DNA of 64,000 bases, from NCBI GenBank assembly GCA_026874595.1, contig CM049322.1:44578840-44642839 (forward strand), read 5' to 3'. The position numbers were made by a program, and so were the translations under genes. Every line of letters begins with the position of its first letter. Position 1 is the first letter of the stretch. Source of the stretch: Sipunculus nudus. Taxonomy: Eukaryota; Annelida; Sipuncula; Golfingiida; Sipunculidae. Below, one piece after another: positions 11,706 to 23,809 of the stretch. The notes under the pieces are model-generated. The model was not told the DNA's origin, did not search any database, and was given only the letters and a program-made list of their open reading frames with translations.

Positions 11706-13024
11706 TATATATTGTAAATTAATTTTTTCCTACACTTAACTGTTTTTGGTGTGCTTAACATGTCTATTTATTGAGCTGAATTTTTTTTTTATGGTTAAAC
11801 TTGTCGGGTGTTGTATCTAATTAGTAAAAAGGAGTACAATGAGTTTATGTTGAAGTAGGGCATAATAGGGCAAAGCTGGTAATTTTGAGACTTAGATGAG
11901 AAGAATGTGTGCGGAGAAATCGTGACTTGGTAAAACTATTCACGAGTTTTACCTTTACACGTGCTTTCTGTGAAGGGAACTCGGAAATGTCAAACGTACT
12001 CAATGTGAATGTTTAAGTATGAGTGCATTTTAAAGTAAGTTTTATTTTCAACACCCCGTCTGTGAAACAGTAATTTCGTGCACAGACCGGTACACTTTGC
12101 ACCGAGGTACACTCTCGTTCTCATTTTACCTGCGAAAGATTCATTTTATTATTCATTTTCTAATACAATTCTTTATTAAATAAATATAAATTATGCCTTT
12201 GCTACCGAATATGTTCATTGCCTACCCATGTAGAATTTCTATGTTTGAAGAATCTTCTGAGCAAAGTGCGGCACACATATGCGATTAAAATTTCTTTAAG
12301 TGTATCAGTGATATCCATATTGTGTACAAGACGCTCTCTGTACCGTCAATTCATGCATGTCCACACACTGGTTTGTGAGACTGAATTTTAAATAAAACAG
12401 TTCTAGTTGTGAAACCAACCGGTATTTATGAATCACAAATGATACTGAGTTAGTTACAGGACTCCATTTTATTTACTTTTTAGAGACAGAGTGTTTAAAT
12501 TTCAGATCTTAACAGCCATGTATTGCCTCTATGGGATGCTTATATAATAAAATGTGTTATAAAAAGTTGGGTAAGGGTGAAGGTTAAGTAAACCTATATC
12601 ACGTGCGTTTGCTGTGTGAACGGAGGATTTCATCCAGATCCAAGACTTTGCCCTGATTTGATTGGCTGGTACAAATGTTGACATCATTGACTGAATGTTA
12701 TCAACAACCCAGATATAGTAATGGTGGTTGTTTTTTTATTCTCTGCTGAAAATTTGGCACTGACAGTGGCAGAAATACTGTTATTTACCGAGATCTAGAA
12801 TGCTTAGTCACTGGTTATTTCCCAGTTTGTGATTTTTCGTAGGCAATTATGTTATATGATAATAAAATCAAATTTGGAATACGTTTGCTTGACCTGTAGT
12901 ATAATGTAACATTCTTAAATGTCACGTATTTTTATGTGGACTTTGTAAATATTGTTTTGTTTAAGAAATCAAACAGATATCTAATGAATAATACTAGGAA
13001 TATATTTCTTTAGGAAGTTAATTA
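11706..13024. other. AT-rich non-coding stretch
   Basis: No supportable gene, RNA or repeat was recognised. Confidence 0.5.
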
Positions 13025-13042
13025 ATGCCAACTGAAAACAAA

Positions 13043-13091
13043 ATGAAGACAGGAATTCCTTGGCTATTTTGTACCACAGTACTATCTATGG
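13043..13091 (+). CDS. possible signal-peptide exon
   Basis: From this ATG the frame encodes MKTGIPWLFCTTVLSM and ends with one extra base at a gtgagc donor (phase 1). An in-frame ATG six codons upstream, at 13025, is an alternative start. The peptide has a basic start and a hydrophobic core as secretory leaders do. A phase-1 acceptor follows at 13513. There is no direct proof of transcription. Confidence 0.35.
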
Positions 13092-13512
13092 GTGAGCATA
13101 TATACAAGGTGAAGTATACTAGTTCCTCAAGTATTTGCCATGAGTAAGCCGGTACATAACTGGCCTAATACCCTCTATTGAAGAGCAAACATATTCTTCC
13201 CCTTATAACCCCACACTTTATTATTATGGAAAAAAATTAACAGGCATTACATGTTTCTTATCAGCAATTCACTCTTACAAACCTGAGTAAACACTAAAAG
13301 AAAACTTGAAGCCACCATGTCTTATGCATGGGCCTAACACATGAAATCTGGAACGGCCTGTGTTTGGCTTATGGTATAAAGAACACACAACACTTATTCA
13401 GATCCGTCATATGTCCTAAAAGCTGTAAATCGAACTCGCGAAGTGCCCACCTTAGGTGTAATGGAATACAAGCATCATGCAAAAATGAATCATCTTAATA
13501 GTTTATTTCAGG

Positions 13513-13551
13513 AATAAGGTGTTCTGGAGATGCGGGTAAGAGATGGACAGG
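13513..13551 (+). CDS. possible small exon following the leader
   Basis: It starts after a pyrimidine-rich acceptor (tttatttcag). Joined to the leader it reads GIRCSGDAGKRWT and ends in phase 1 at gtaact; an alternative gtaaga donor lies inside it. It contains a single cysteine and no family motif. It is supported only by splice signals and phase. Confidence 0.25.
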
Positions 13552-13994
13552 TAACTGCCAACACTAAATTATCACGTATCCTATATGATTCACCACTGTT
13601 TTTAATATGTGTTGAATATTTTATATAGGTTGTTGCCATGGTAAACACAATAACTATTTTCAACTCCATCTTCCTTTTCTTTAAAAAACAACTTATAAGA
13701 ACAGTATTCAATGTCTTATGAAATAGTTCACCAAGTGTCAAGTGTACTATGTAAGAAACTATATCAAATTTTACTTGAAGCTACCAAGTAAGTTTTTGTC
13801 TCGTACAACAGCTAAAAGTCAATTGATACCTGAGTATGTGAGATTTATATAAAATGTATTAAATTTTTTTCCGGACTAAAGTTTGTACGATAAAATGCAC
13901 CTTACGGTTTTTGTTATAATATAGTTAAAATAGCATGCTTAAGTAACTATGTAGGATGATAACTGTTATAATATATGTCGTCATCAAGAAAAGT

Positions 13995-14171
13995 AGCTTC
14001 ACGTCTCAATATTGTAGAGTTGTCTGTGGAAAGTATAGTAAGTTTTCCAAAAGGTTTTACTTGACAAATGTTGCTTTGCGTTTCGGCCTAAACAATTCCC
14101 TCAAAGTCATAGATCTGTCAAATAATGTTATGTCTTATATTAGTGAAACGACATCCCCTTGCATGAAATAA
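13995..14171 (+). pseudogene. leucine-rich-repeat-like fragment
   Basis: The frame ends in ALRFGLNNSLKVIDLSNN followed by VMSYI, which fits the leucine-rich-repeat consensus (LxxLxLSxN with the Asn in place). It stops soon after at TAA, with AATAAA overlapping the next bases. Only about one repeat is present, too few for a folded LRR domain. It could be the last exon of an LRR receptor-like gene starting with the leader at 13043, or a truncated relic. The start of the exon is not determined. Confidence 0.4.
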
Positions 14172-15871
14172 GAATAAAAGTACGCATTGTATCGGTTGAC
14201 GCGAGAAATACAGAAAGTAATTCAGTTTATTTTCATTCAAAATTTCAACTCCTATTTAACGTAAGCTATTAACTAGGATACCTTTATCCTGAAAAAAATA
14301 TCTTGGATATGTGTAACATACTAGAGAGACCTAGAAAATTGATAGTATAAAAACCTAACTGTGTCTAAAGATAATACCATAGATATTTATCATTCGCTAT
14401 TCTTACAAAGACGTTAAGACCTTACCATGGACCAAACGGTCAAGGGGTGCCTCGGATATGTAAAAACTAAAATCCATATTCAACATAAGTCAATGATGAG
14501 CATAGTTAGTACCGAACCCCTAAGTACAATCCCAGTGCATAATGAGGTATAGTAAGAGATAACCCTGGCCCCTGGTGGTCGAACGTGATGTTTAATTAGG
14601 AGATCGCTACCAATGCTGTTTACCCGGTTGTTGAAGTCACGTGTGATAACAGTGCGGGCAATAATACCTCTATGGAAAAGTCTACTGTGGTTAATATCAC
14701 ATATACTGTTGTTCAATTTCTGTGTGCCAAAACAAACATTAACAAGCTATATAACTCAGGATCATATATTCTATTCGACATTACACTTTACTTTTATCAA
14801 CTGCATGGACATGTCGTGGTTGTATGAAATAATTGTCATCGTATGTATGTGAACATATATATATATATATATATAAAGATATATATATATATATATATAT
14901 ATATCATTAATAAATATTCGGAATTCAAAAACAACATGACATGATAAATAAAAATGTTATTACAAATACGTCCTTTTTGTTTTTTGCCAACCATGAGGCA
15001 CCTTTACCGTAAAGAACAAATGAGGCACCTGTGTGACACAACAATAAAATTTTATTGACAGTATAAAAAAGATAACATTTAACACATGCACCAAAATAAC
15101 ACCAGCTGTGAATTGTTTATTCGGAATTAACCAGAGTTCAGATGTATAATCTACCAAACAGTTCAGCAGGTATCCAAGGAATATGTTTTGGTCCGCCAAA
15201 GAATATCGAAAGAGACTTAGGGCAATTGTTCATCCTTCAGAAACAAGTTTAAAAAAGAAGCAAAACTATAATATTGAATCCGCTTAAATAATAAAGGAGA
15301 ACTTCAAAGAATAACTTTTAATCGTCAAGATAATTTTATAGGAGGTCTAAGTATAATGTTCAATTCGCCAGATAATACATGAGTCAATAGTGTAATACTT
15401 ATCCACCAAAGAATAGAATTTTCTCAAGTATTAATTATGAAAGGAATTTTATCCTACCGCACGTTTGACCAGGTCAAATACCGACAAACCTGGTGACATA
15501 AGTATCCATAAGTATCAAAAATGCTGTTCTGCATTTAGAGCGTCATTGCTTTTCGAAGAAAAAAAGCTTACAGATAATATATTATGAGGATACAGCGTTG
15601 ATTTTGAAATATTAGATTTAAGAGTTTGAATCTTGTTCAAGAAGGTTTTAGAGATATTGTGGCAGTTGCCTAAATCGGCTTGTATTTGTTGTTTTATGAT
15701 TGGAAGCGAAATTTTATACATATGTATATATATTGTGAAGTTTGTTTAACGTATATAATAATGTACCTAGATAATACGACATCGATATGTAAATCATCAA
15801 TAAAGACACACAACTTTGCTAAAGCTTTCCTTATGACAGTCATTTACTGGTAAATTCTTATATAACCTGAT
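14172..15871. other. non-coding stretch with TA tract
   Basis: Contains a (TA)n tract at 14854-14904. No gene recognised. The end of this stretch is the 3' flank of the minus-strand lectin pseudogene. Confidence 0.5.
14854..14904. repeat. (TA)n microsatellite
   Basis: TA run broken once by AAAG. Confidence 0.9.
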
Positions 15872-16115
15872 TCACATTCCCCTAGCTTCACATATTACGC
15901 CATAAGAATTTCTGTAGCCAGAGAGATCGTTCCATTTTAAAGTCGTTCCTGACGGATACACTGCCAGATAATCTTCGCCCATGTCAAACTGAGTAGGGGT
16001 ACTGTCAGGCTGTCTATCAGGTCAGTTCTCGTATTCAAACTTATGACCTGTAGCCATCCAGATCCATGTACTTTTTTCGAGTCAGAACCGGATGTCCAAT
16101 AAGGCTTGTTGTACA
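15872..16115 (-). CDS. lectin pseudogene exon 4: C-terminal half of C-type lectin domain
   Basis: It starts after a tttag acceptor with YNKPYWTSGSDSKK. After a frame slip near 16058 it continues WMATGHKFEYEN, a TGA in place of Trp, then PDRQPDS, GEDYLAVYPSG, LKWNDLSGY and YGVICEARGM to a TGA stop. QPD and WND are the calcium and sugar-binding motifs of C-type lectins; QPD predicts galactose-type binding. The two cysteines of the inner disulfide are both replaced (GEDY instead of GEDC; LSG instead of LSC), each explainable by one base change. The outer cysteine in ICE is kept. Confidence 0.8.
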
Positions 16116-16488
16116 CTAAAAATTTAAAAGGATTGTACATATGAATATATATAAATATTCATTATTTTTCCCATTTTTTACCGTCTTTTTACCTTTAAAA
16201 GGATACACTTCGACCTACCTGTCTTCCTCATAAGAAATGTTTATCCCTGAGTAAAGGATATTAAAAGGTATAAACGGATGGAAACAACTTTACTCCGGAA
16301 CTCTTTAAATGTATCAGGTATTTTTATGCTTGAATATAATAATCGATTGCATCTTTTATCATATAGTAAAATTAAATTGTTTATATTTAGCCACTGAGTG
16401 ATCAAGAATTTTTAATATCTAAAGTGGCGCTGTATATACTGATAAACAGAAAATAATATTTATATTTTGAAGAGTCCAAAATTCTTAC

Positions 16489-16731
16489 TGCCAGTTGATA
16501 ATACTCTCTTCAAAATATGTTCTTCTTCTTCTTTAGATTCGAGACTCACTAATTCGCCCATTCCCAACAGACAGCTCAATCTTGCCGACCTCCAGTCCAA
16601 ACGGTCCTGAATTAGTTTGTAGCAGGAAGGGGCACAGATCTGTCCTATTGGTTTCCTCCCTCATGGGTAACCGTGACCGTAGTCGTCAGGGCATAAAACA
16701 TTCATTGCTTGAGAGGACATGGTAACGTTAT
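16489..16731 (-). CDS. lectin pseudogene exon 3: N-terminal half of C-type lectin domain
   Basis: The acceptor ttgctttag is preceded by a good pyrimidine tract. The exon reads NVTMSSQAMNVLCPDDYGHG, then YP, an in-frame TGA, GRKPIGQICAPSCYKL, DWRSARLSC and LVSLESKEEEE, ending in phase 1 at gtaaga. The pattern CY...W..A...C...G.LVS...E is the standard first half of a C-type lectin domain. Apart from the TGA the exon is open for 80 codons. Confidence 0.8.
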
Positions 16732-17115
16732 CTAAAGCAAAAACAATAATCGCCCCTTAAGAATGGCCAGGAAAAGATCCCCAAATATAATCGTTATAAA
16801 CTTGACCCATTTACCGGAGATTAATATTATTTGTGCTGTCAAAGATTTTATTCTTCTTTACCATTTTGTTCCAATAAATTTCCTTTTCATACTCAAGTTT
16901 GTTATATATGTTATATATTTTATATAAATATATATATAATTACAACAAAACTAGGCATAAAGTTAAGATTTCAAAATATACCTACGCAACGTGATAGAGG
17001 AAACTAGTACGGGGTATAATAACAATCTATAATCTTCTTGAATAAATAATTATTGTCAATACTCCATCATATGTTTTGAGACTCTTTTTTGTTGTCATAC
17101 CAAATTCAAACTTAC

Positions 17116-17349
17116 CACGTTTCCCAGACTTAACAAATGAACAAATATCCACCCTCGCTCTTTTGGTAGGTTCCCCGTCACCAAACAATATACATAACCC
17201 GTCCTCCATTGTGAAGTCAGAACAATTGGGCGTATTCTGGCAGGCACATAAATCGATGCATATTTGCAGTTTCATTCCTTCTCTATATACACGTTTAAGT
17301 TCTCTGAATCTCTTAAACTGCCCGTAGCCTCTTCCAGGTAAGGCAAAAA
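17116..17349 (-). CDS. lectin pseudogene exon 2: PAN/apple-like module
   Basis: A 77-codon open exon between a tttcctgcag acceptor and a gtaagt donor, both phase 1. The core ICIDLCACQNTPNC is followed by SDFTMEDGLCILFGDG, and a last cysteine appears in VDICSF. The spacing Cxx(x)C, then C, then GxC matches PAN/apple-type modules, which bind protein or carbohydrate ligands. No lesion is seen in this exon. A 121-codon open frame spans it and reads through the introns; the splice-bounded exon is the better call. Confidence 0.75.
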
Positions 17350-17602
17350 CTGCAGGAAATAGATAATGTCTCATATTTCGACATATACCCAAACTATGTA
17401 TATTATGTACCTGTTGAGCTAACGATACTCTTCAATGATTTGTTTACATTCATGGGTAACTGTGAAAAAAATTGTTCATCAAGATACCCCTGTCCAATAT
17501 ATGGTTTATCCATTGATCGTGATGATGTTAAAAAATATAATTTTTACGACAGTGACAAAATACTTAGCAATTATAAATGTTTTTATAACAGTAATATATA
17601 AA

Positions 17603-17639
17603 TACACACACACACACACATATATATATATAAATATAT
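17603..17639. repeat. (CA)n/(TA)n microsatellite
   Basis: Short CA then TA run inside intron 1 of the lectin pseudogene. Confidence 0.9.
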
Positions 17640-17708
17640 GGATGTGAATAAACATAAGTTTGCTTATGTTTTTCTAGTTATTCGGGATGAAAATAGTAGT
17701 TGTCTCAC

Positions 17709-17760
17709 CCGGCAAATAAAGAAATAAAAATGCAAGAGCCAAGCAATGTACACTTTCCAT
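17709..17760 (-). CDS. lectin pseudogene exon 1: signal peptide
   Basis: ATG after a poly-A stretch opens MESVHCLALAFLFLYLP, a clear secretory leader, then one base at a gtgaga donor. The phase-1 junction with the PAN exon gives Val. A cttag acceptor-like site lies just upstream of the ATG, so a 5' untranslated exon further upstream is possible. Confidence 0.75.
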
Positions 17761-20700
17761 TTTTTTTTTTGCTAAGAGAGAATAATCTGCAATCAATGCA
17801 TTCGGATTTTTTCTTCATTCTCTGTCTTTATCTGAACTCCTTGTAAATTAATTAAATATCCTTGTTGTATGTAAATTTGTTATTTTATCAAGCATGGAGA
17901 CACATGAACGTTGTCTGGTAAAATGTATGATGCTTAAGTTCTAAAGGTAAAAAATACGCTCTTCCTCTCAAGGTTGGTCATAGTGTCATTAGGAATTTTT
18001 TAAAGTGTAAAAATTGGAACTCCTTAATGAATCAGTACAGCCTGACGGCCCGGTACACCCAAAAATATAGCGATTAATTAACAAAAGTTTTCAATTATAG
18101 ATCGGTCAAATAATAAAACTCTGACAACGTTTGAGCAATTATAAAGCCTGATAATGCACACGTTGATCAACAACTTGAATGTTGACGATGCAATTTGTTA
18201 TTTCGACATATAATTTTTTGTCTTTGTCGTGTATCTTTTTCTTAGGTGTCAGACACAGAGATCCCCTCTTTCATGCATGCAGGTTACAACCATGTGCAAA
18301 TATCTTTGTGGTTTTATATGAAGTATACATCACCTTATATACAGAGTGCTTCACGTAGCCGTCATTCGTTTATCCGTCAAAAAGTTTTGAATCGGCATCG
18401 AGTGTCCTGTTTTTAAGGTATTTTCTAGAGATGCCCGCTTCAATGGGTGCAGGCTACAGTTGTATTCAAGAATCATTGGGATTCATATTTATCATTATCC
18501 CTTGAAGCTCCGAAAAGCATTGTTATTACCATTTGACAAACATTAAACAAAGGACATGAGGTTTTTTTTCAGCAAATATGTCAATTATTCTAAAAAATAA
18601 ACATTCTCCTGTTATGTCATGTGTAGTTAAAAAGTTTAATTTGTCTTAAATCGCGGGCATATATTATCCTCCCTTCATACCGTAGAACTAACACTTTCTC
18701 CTTGATTGACAGGAGGAGAGACTGATGCTAATGGGAATGATTCAGTTATACACATTATGCTGTCAACATAAATTCAACATCGATGGAGTGCGGCCAAAAA
18801 GGGATATAAGACGATTAACAATAGCCCTTTATTACCCCTGCAATATGCATCTAATTATCTCCTGCCAAGCGGTATATTTTATTGGGAATATTGCTTTCTC
18901 AATATCTAGATACAATTGCACATTACCTACTGCAGGGTTTGACATTAATGCTCATTCAATGCCCTCTCGTCCAAGGGTAATAAGAAACATTGTTGTGAAT
19001 GCAATTCTGTTCCAACTTGGCATCAGGGCTATTTATGTTTTTGGTAATTCCTCTAGCAAACATTAAACAAGAGAAATACACGGTAAACTAAAAGGAAATA
19101 TAAGTCAATACTCCATTTGAATAATGTAAACCCTTGGTGTCAATTACCACGTCCAGTCCACGTTTCGCCATGATCATAAAGTTCATGGGAGGACCTGGCA
19201 GGAAGATACCGTAAATACGCGTAGGTGGTTACAAAAATATTCAACGAGAAAAGAACAGAACGCGGCCCCTAATATAGAAATATGCACCTGTTTGCACCCT
19301 GAGTGGAACTGATTTTATGTATGAAACACTAGGTGCTTGGCCACGGCAAATCGTCTTGAACGCGACCCATTGCCGTAGGACACCGTGGGACAAGTGACTG
19401 AACGCGGTTACTCTGATGTTGACGTCACACTGCCGTAGGTGGACGTATACAACAGTAGCAGTATCGTGGCGAGAATGTGGCAAGTACTAGGCAGAACGGC
19501 GCCTGTGTACGTTCGACTACAGCAAACCACGTTTTTCGGTGGGGAAAACGGTGCTTAACCGTAACATCACGGAATTAGTATAAATCCGCCGTAAGAACGT
19601 GCCGAAAAGTCACGAGAATGAGGTTATCATAGTATACGTTTATTCCAGACAATGACACGTTCTGACTCGCTGTGGCTTCTCCGTTGGAAGCCATTGAATA
19701 ATTGGCTAGTAAGACCCAGGCATAAGAAGGCATTACAACAAGCCCTCATCTGCAAGGTGAATCACTGAACAAAACCCTATGTAAATTCAAATTTCCTTGG
19801 TACTCTAACAAGTAGCAAAACATTAGTGTCTTGCTAAGTGCAATATTTTGGCTGATTAGCTACTTTTGTATTTTAAGAATTCATTGAGAACATTTGAAAT
19901 TTTAATTTTAACAGAATTGTCATTTTCCTTGGAGTATGGCGTTCTTGCCTACTAAAGAGAAACATAGAAAACGGTTACTATGATATTAACACGTTATAGC
20001 ATATAAGTTTATTCTTTATTGTGAAATATTTAAGTATGATTTAAACCGTGCTTAACTGTGTTATTCTGAATAAACATATATACAGTTCATGGTCTACTTG
20101 TTTACCTTTGCAGGCCTATTCTGACAATATCCGTTCTACCCTAATGGACATGTTGTTCACCTTTTCTTTTATTCTGGAGGAATTCAACCAAATGAAGATT
20201 TAAAATGAATATGAACAATATTCATATTGGCTATGTTAAAAAGTGTCTATGGTGTTACTATGGGGATTATTTCTTTTCAGTGGGAAACGTCTTTAGGGCA
20301 AACCACAGGTAATCATATAACAATTTCTTCAAATAGCCTCCCTGCCATCACAGTATTCATGACCCATTGTACTATATAGAATCTACTATCATCTCCTGGT
20401 CCCATCATGTATCTGGATTCGATTAAATTATGCTTTGTTAGTTCTGATTGGCATACAAATCTACACAGTCGGTGGGTAAAAGTCTTAAGCGAGAGTTGGC
20501 TAAATGGACCGATTTACTCAAAGCTGGTTTTTGTTTGTAAATGCTATCCTCTCTTGGTTCTATCGTGTAACTGAATTAGATTAAATGATACTTTGTTAGT
20601 TCTGATTGACAGATAACACTATACAGACAAACATCAATCGAAAGTATTTAAGACAAGAGAAAGTAGAATAAACAACATATTCTTATTTTTTTTACGTAAA

Positions 20701-20980
20701 AGCAGAAATGCTCCCGATTATGAATTACAAATTATGGGAGTATCAAAAAAATTATGTTGTCATAAGAGATAAGATCACTACTCTCTATTTTGAAATTGAA
20801 ATATATATCTTCATACTCCTTAGGGATTTATTGTGCGCGTCTTTGATATTAGATTCTCTAGCTCTAGCTCTTCTAAAATTTCCAAGACAGGGATCGCGTA
20901 CTTTCTACGAGAGTCCAATGTGATACCTCTTCTACCTTAAATATATAGAAAGTGCTTCCAGTCCTAGGCAAAGAAGGCCG
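17761..20980. other. non-coding stretch with short duplication
   Basis: No gene recognised. A CpG-richer segment lies at about 19130-19620, where the word TGCCGTAGG occurs twice; it is otherwise uncharacterised. At about 20390-20475 and 20550-20635 two related segments share GCTTTGTTAGTTCTGATTG or a close variant, a short tandem duplication about 160 bases apart. Confidence 0.5.

Positions 20981-21045
<65 letters not shown>
20981..21045. repeat. (TA)n microsatellite
   Basis: TA run with one ACAT interruption near the start. Confidence 0.95.
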
Positions 21046-21047
<2 letters not shown>

Positions 21048-21699
21048 AAACCTTTGACCACACCTGATTCATCCTATACTAGAAAACATTTATAATGTTT
21101 AAAATGATTTTTGCAAGTAACCTTACGTGTTTGTTTACCGAGTTTGAAATCAAAAGCAAATGAACTTGTTCACCGGCATAACACACGAAACCGAACATGT
21201 TCCCCGTGATAACACAACCATGATTACCCATTAACTTAGCCTGGGTGTCACGTGACAAAACCACATCGGATTAATGTTAAACTGTTGAGTAAAATATTGT
21301 AATATATTTATTTTTATCTTAGTCTAGATATATATTGAAAGCCAGATAATGTTCTGTCTGATCAAGTCAGTCGTATATTCGCTGGTTGTATGTTAACTTT
21401 TCAAGTCTCAGTGTGAACACGTGGGCTCGCAAACTCAAAGCAGGCTGACATATCAGATTACTAAAATAATGCCCCTTACAAATATCTGAGGAATGTCCAC
21501 TTAACCCATGAGGTGTGTCAGAGATAAATCTGTGAACAACAGAAGTAGCATTCCGAAAATAAGAAAATGGCAATATTCATTTTTAAATTAACGTAATGCA
21601 ATAAATAAGTTCACCAAAATAAATAAACAGTATTTTTTATTTTTAGAAAAAAAATATGCAAAACAAGCACTGAAACGTGCGTTCATACAAAACGCCTCA
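21046..21699. other. non-coding stretch
   Basis: Nothing supportable was seen here. Confidence 0.5.
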
Positions 21700-22190
21700 G
21701 AAATCACATATAGTTTAAGTCATTGAAGATATATACACAAAAAGGTATAGGGATAATCCGAAGACAAATATCCATGTTGATTGCTGAAATCTTCTCATCT
21801 TCATTTTCATTATTTACTATTACAAACAAAATCAACAGCCATTTCTTGTTTTGTTCAGTGGTCAGAGGACATTCTATCTGTGCTGACGTTTTTCTACTGT
21901 TCTGATGTGATATACCCAAAACTACATTTTTTTAAATATCATCTCTGTTGCAATATTATGGAAAATTGTCATGTCATTACAAAATCTCTGGACAACATCA
22001 CAATTAAGAAATAAATGTACAAGATCCTCAACCTGATTATTACAGTATCTGTTATCTGCACTAAGGATCATCAGATATCTTATATTTATAAAGTTTTTCT
22101 TTAAAGCAAAGGTATATATGTACCATTTAATATTGAAATTCACTGATACTTCTATCTTTAAACAAGTTTCGATTTATTTAAAGGACACTG
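21700..22190 (-). mobile_element. decayed LINE ORF2 3' end
   Basis: The minus strand shows VNFNIKWYIYTFALKKN, then CNNQVEDLVHLFLNCDVVQ with FCNDM after it. This is the CxxC...HLFxxC zinc-knuckle-like tail common after the reverse transcriptase of L1/Tx1-type elements. Further shifted frames continue GISHQNSRKTSAQ. The frames are broken. It belongs to a different LINE lineage from the remnant at 10.6 kb. Confidence 0.55.
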
Positions 22191-22905
22191 AACTCTTCCT
22201 ATTTCATATTAGACTGGTATATGCGTTTATCCTTAGATATAATACTGTTAAATCATACTCGTCTTACTAAATAATCATATGCTTGTTTTGATATGAAGTT
22301 GTTAACCTCTCTACCGCTATGTGTTTTTGTTTGCCCGCAAACCCTCTTTACTGTTCTAACAAATATCCTCAGCAAATACACCGTATGCAGCCACAGTGTT
22401 TCCTCTTTTAGCTGCCACTAAGAGAAGCCATATGTATACATATGTTAACACATATATGTTATCGACCAAATTTATCAATATTCTATTTTACATTACACAG
22501 GTATCAAAATAATAGTTTTATATTCTTAATCGTATAATATCATGTTTTGAATGTACATGGAGGCATAACTAAACCATAATCTTTGATTCGTGTCTGGTTG
22601 CAAATATGTCACCAAAAGCAATATCTGATATGAAAACTGAAGTTCCCTTGAGCTTTGTATTTCCGAGACCATTTGTTTACCAAACATATCAAACGATGTA
22701 AAAAAGAGGGTTGAGAGTAAGCTAAAACACAAGCAGTGACTGATACCTAAAGAGCTTAAATACAGATCTGATCTATCTAAAAAGGATTAAAAAATAACAA
22801 ACTTCATATTATTTCCTTTTTTGTAGTGAATTGGAAAACGTGCTTTGAATTCATTCAGATAGTGAATTATCTCTGCTGGGATAAGTGAGTCTTCAACTGC
22901 CTAAT
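22191..22905. other. non-coding stretch
   Basis: Probably further decayed LINE sequence on the 5' side of the minus-strand remnant; no clear motif. Confidence 0.35.
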
Positions 22906-22937
<32 letters not shown>

Positions 22938-22996
22938 TTATTTTATATAGCGTAAAATCCACAGAGTTCTCTTAAAACGCTGTACAAATGATATAA
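22906..22996. repeat. (AAT)n tract with attached dispersed-repeat end
   Basis: About ten AAT units run into TTTATTTTATATAGCGTAAA and an AACGCTGTACAAA segment. This combination (AAT tract, then TATATAGCG, then GCTGTACA) looks like the end of a dispersed invertebrate repeat, though no second copy is present in this window. Confidence 0.5.
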
Positions 22997-23207
22997 ATAA
23001 ACATAATATATATATAATATACATGTGTATGCTTATCAATCAAGATGTAACCTGGAGCATTTCCCTGTAAACTTTAAAGGGTAACGACAAAGCTTTGTAT
23101 CTAATGAAGCTCTGGACAGGCAGCTAGAGAAGGGCGGTATACACAAGGTGTTATGCTGTTAATAACGACTTGTCCTCCTTGTAATAATCCTATCCACTGT
23201 ATTCTCT

Positions 23208-23271
<64 letters not shown>

Positions 23272-23773
23272 CAATGCCATATCTAAAAAGTTAAAAAAAT
23301 ATATTTGCAAGATCATTGTGGAACAGATGAAGACAGTTAAAAGATAAAGATGACGTAATAATTACAATGTATATTTATTCAATTAAACAAGGAAATAAAA
23401 TGCGAGGGAGTATAGGAGTATCGTGTAATATAAGGAGGACGTATGCAACCTTGTACATGATTATTGGACAGCATGGGAAAATTGGATATGATTTTTTAGG
23501 CATGCTTTGTGTCAACATCCGGTTATGGTCGGTAAGGCTAGAGAATGATAAATCACCTGGCCATTGCTGTGAGCCATGCGGCGCCTTAGGATGTAAAGCT
23601 GTGAAACATCCCTTCTTTTACTATACTCCGGGTATTCGAGGGACAACTCGAAATCGGAAGAGATATACTTTAGCTGCACTAACACATTTGTTCAATAGAA
23701 TATCCAAAGCACAAAGGGAAAATATTAAAACATTAATGTTTTTATTCTCCATTGTATCTCTCTCATATCTAAC

Positions 23774-23809
<36 letters not shown>

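Larger units (their letters stand above)
15872..17760 (-). pseudogene. PAN/apple + C-type lectin gene, apparently inactivated
   Basis: Four exons on the minus strand (17709-17760, 17116-17349, 16489-16731, 15872-16115) join through three phase-1 introns of 359, 384 and 373 bases, all GT-AG. The product would be a secreted lectin of about 260 residues: signal peptide, PAN/apple-like module, C-type lectin domain. The frame is broken by TGA at 16661-16663 in exon 3, a one-base deletion (or equivalent) near 16058, and TGA at 16022-16024 in exon 4. Both TGA codons stand where Trp would fit. The splice sites and the rest of the domain are well kept, so inactivation looks recent, or the sequence is a null allele or an edited transcript. 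Proteins with this design occur in molluscs as recognition or matrix lectins; the role here is inference. Confidence 0.8.

Noticed and set aside
16022-16663. Alternative genetic code reading TGA as Trp
   Set aside because: Animal nuclear genes use the standard code, the intact genes here end at TGA, and the frameshift shows decay.
17027-17392. Single 121-codon gene
   Set aside because: Only 17116-17349 is coding; the ends are intron, shown by matching phase-1 splice sites with the neighbouring exons.
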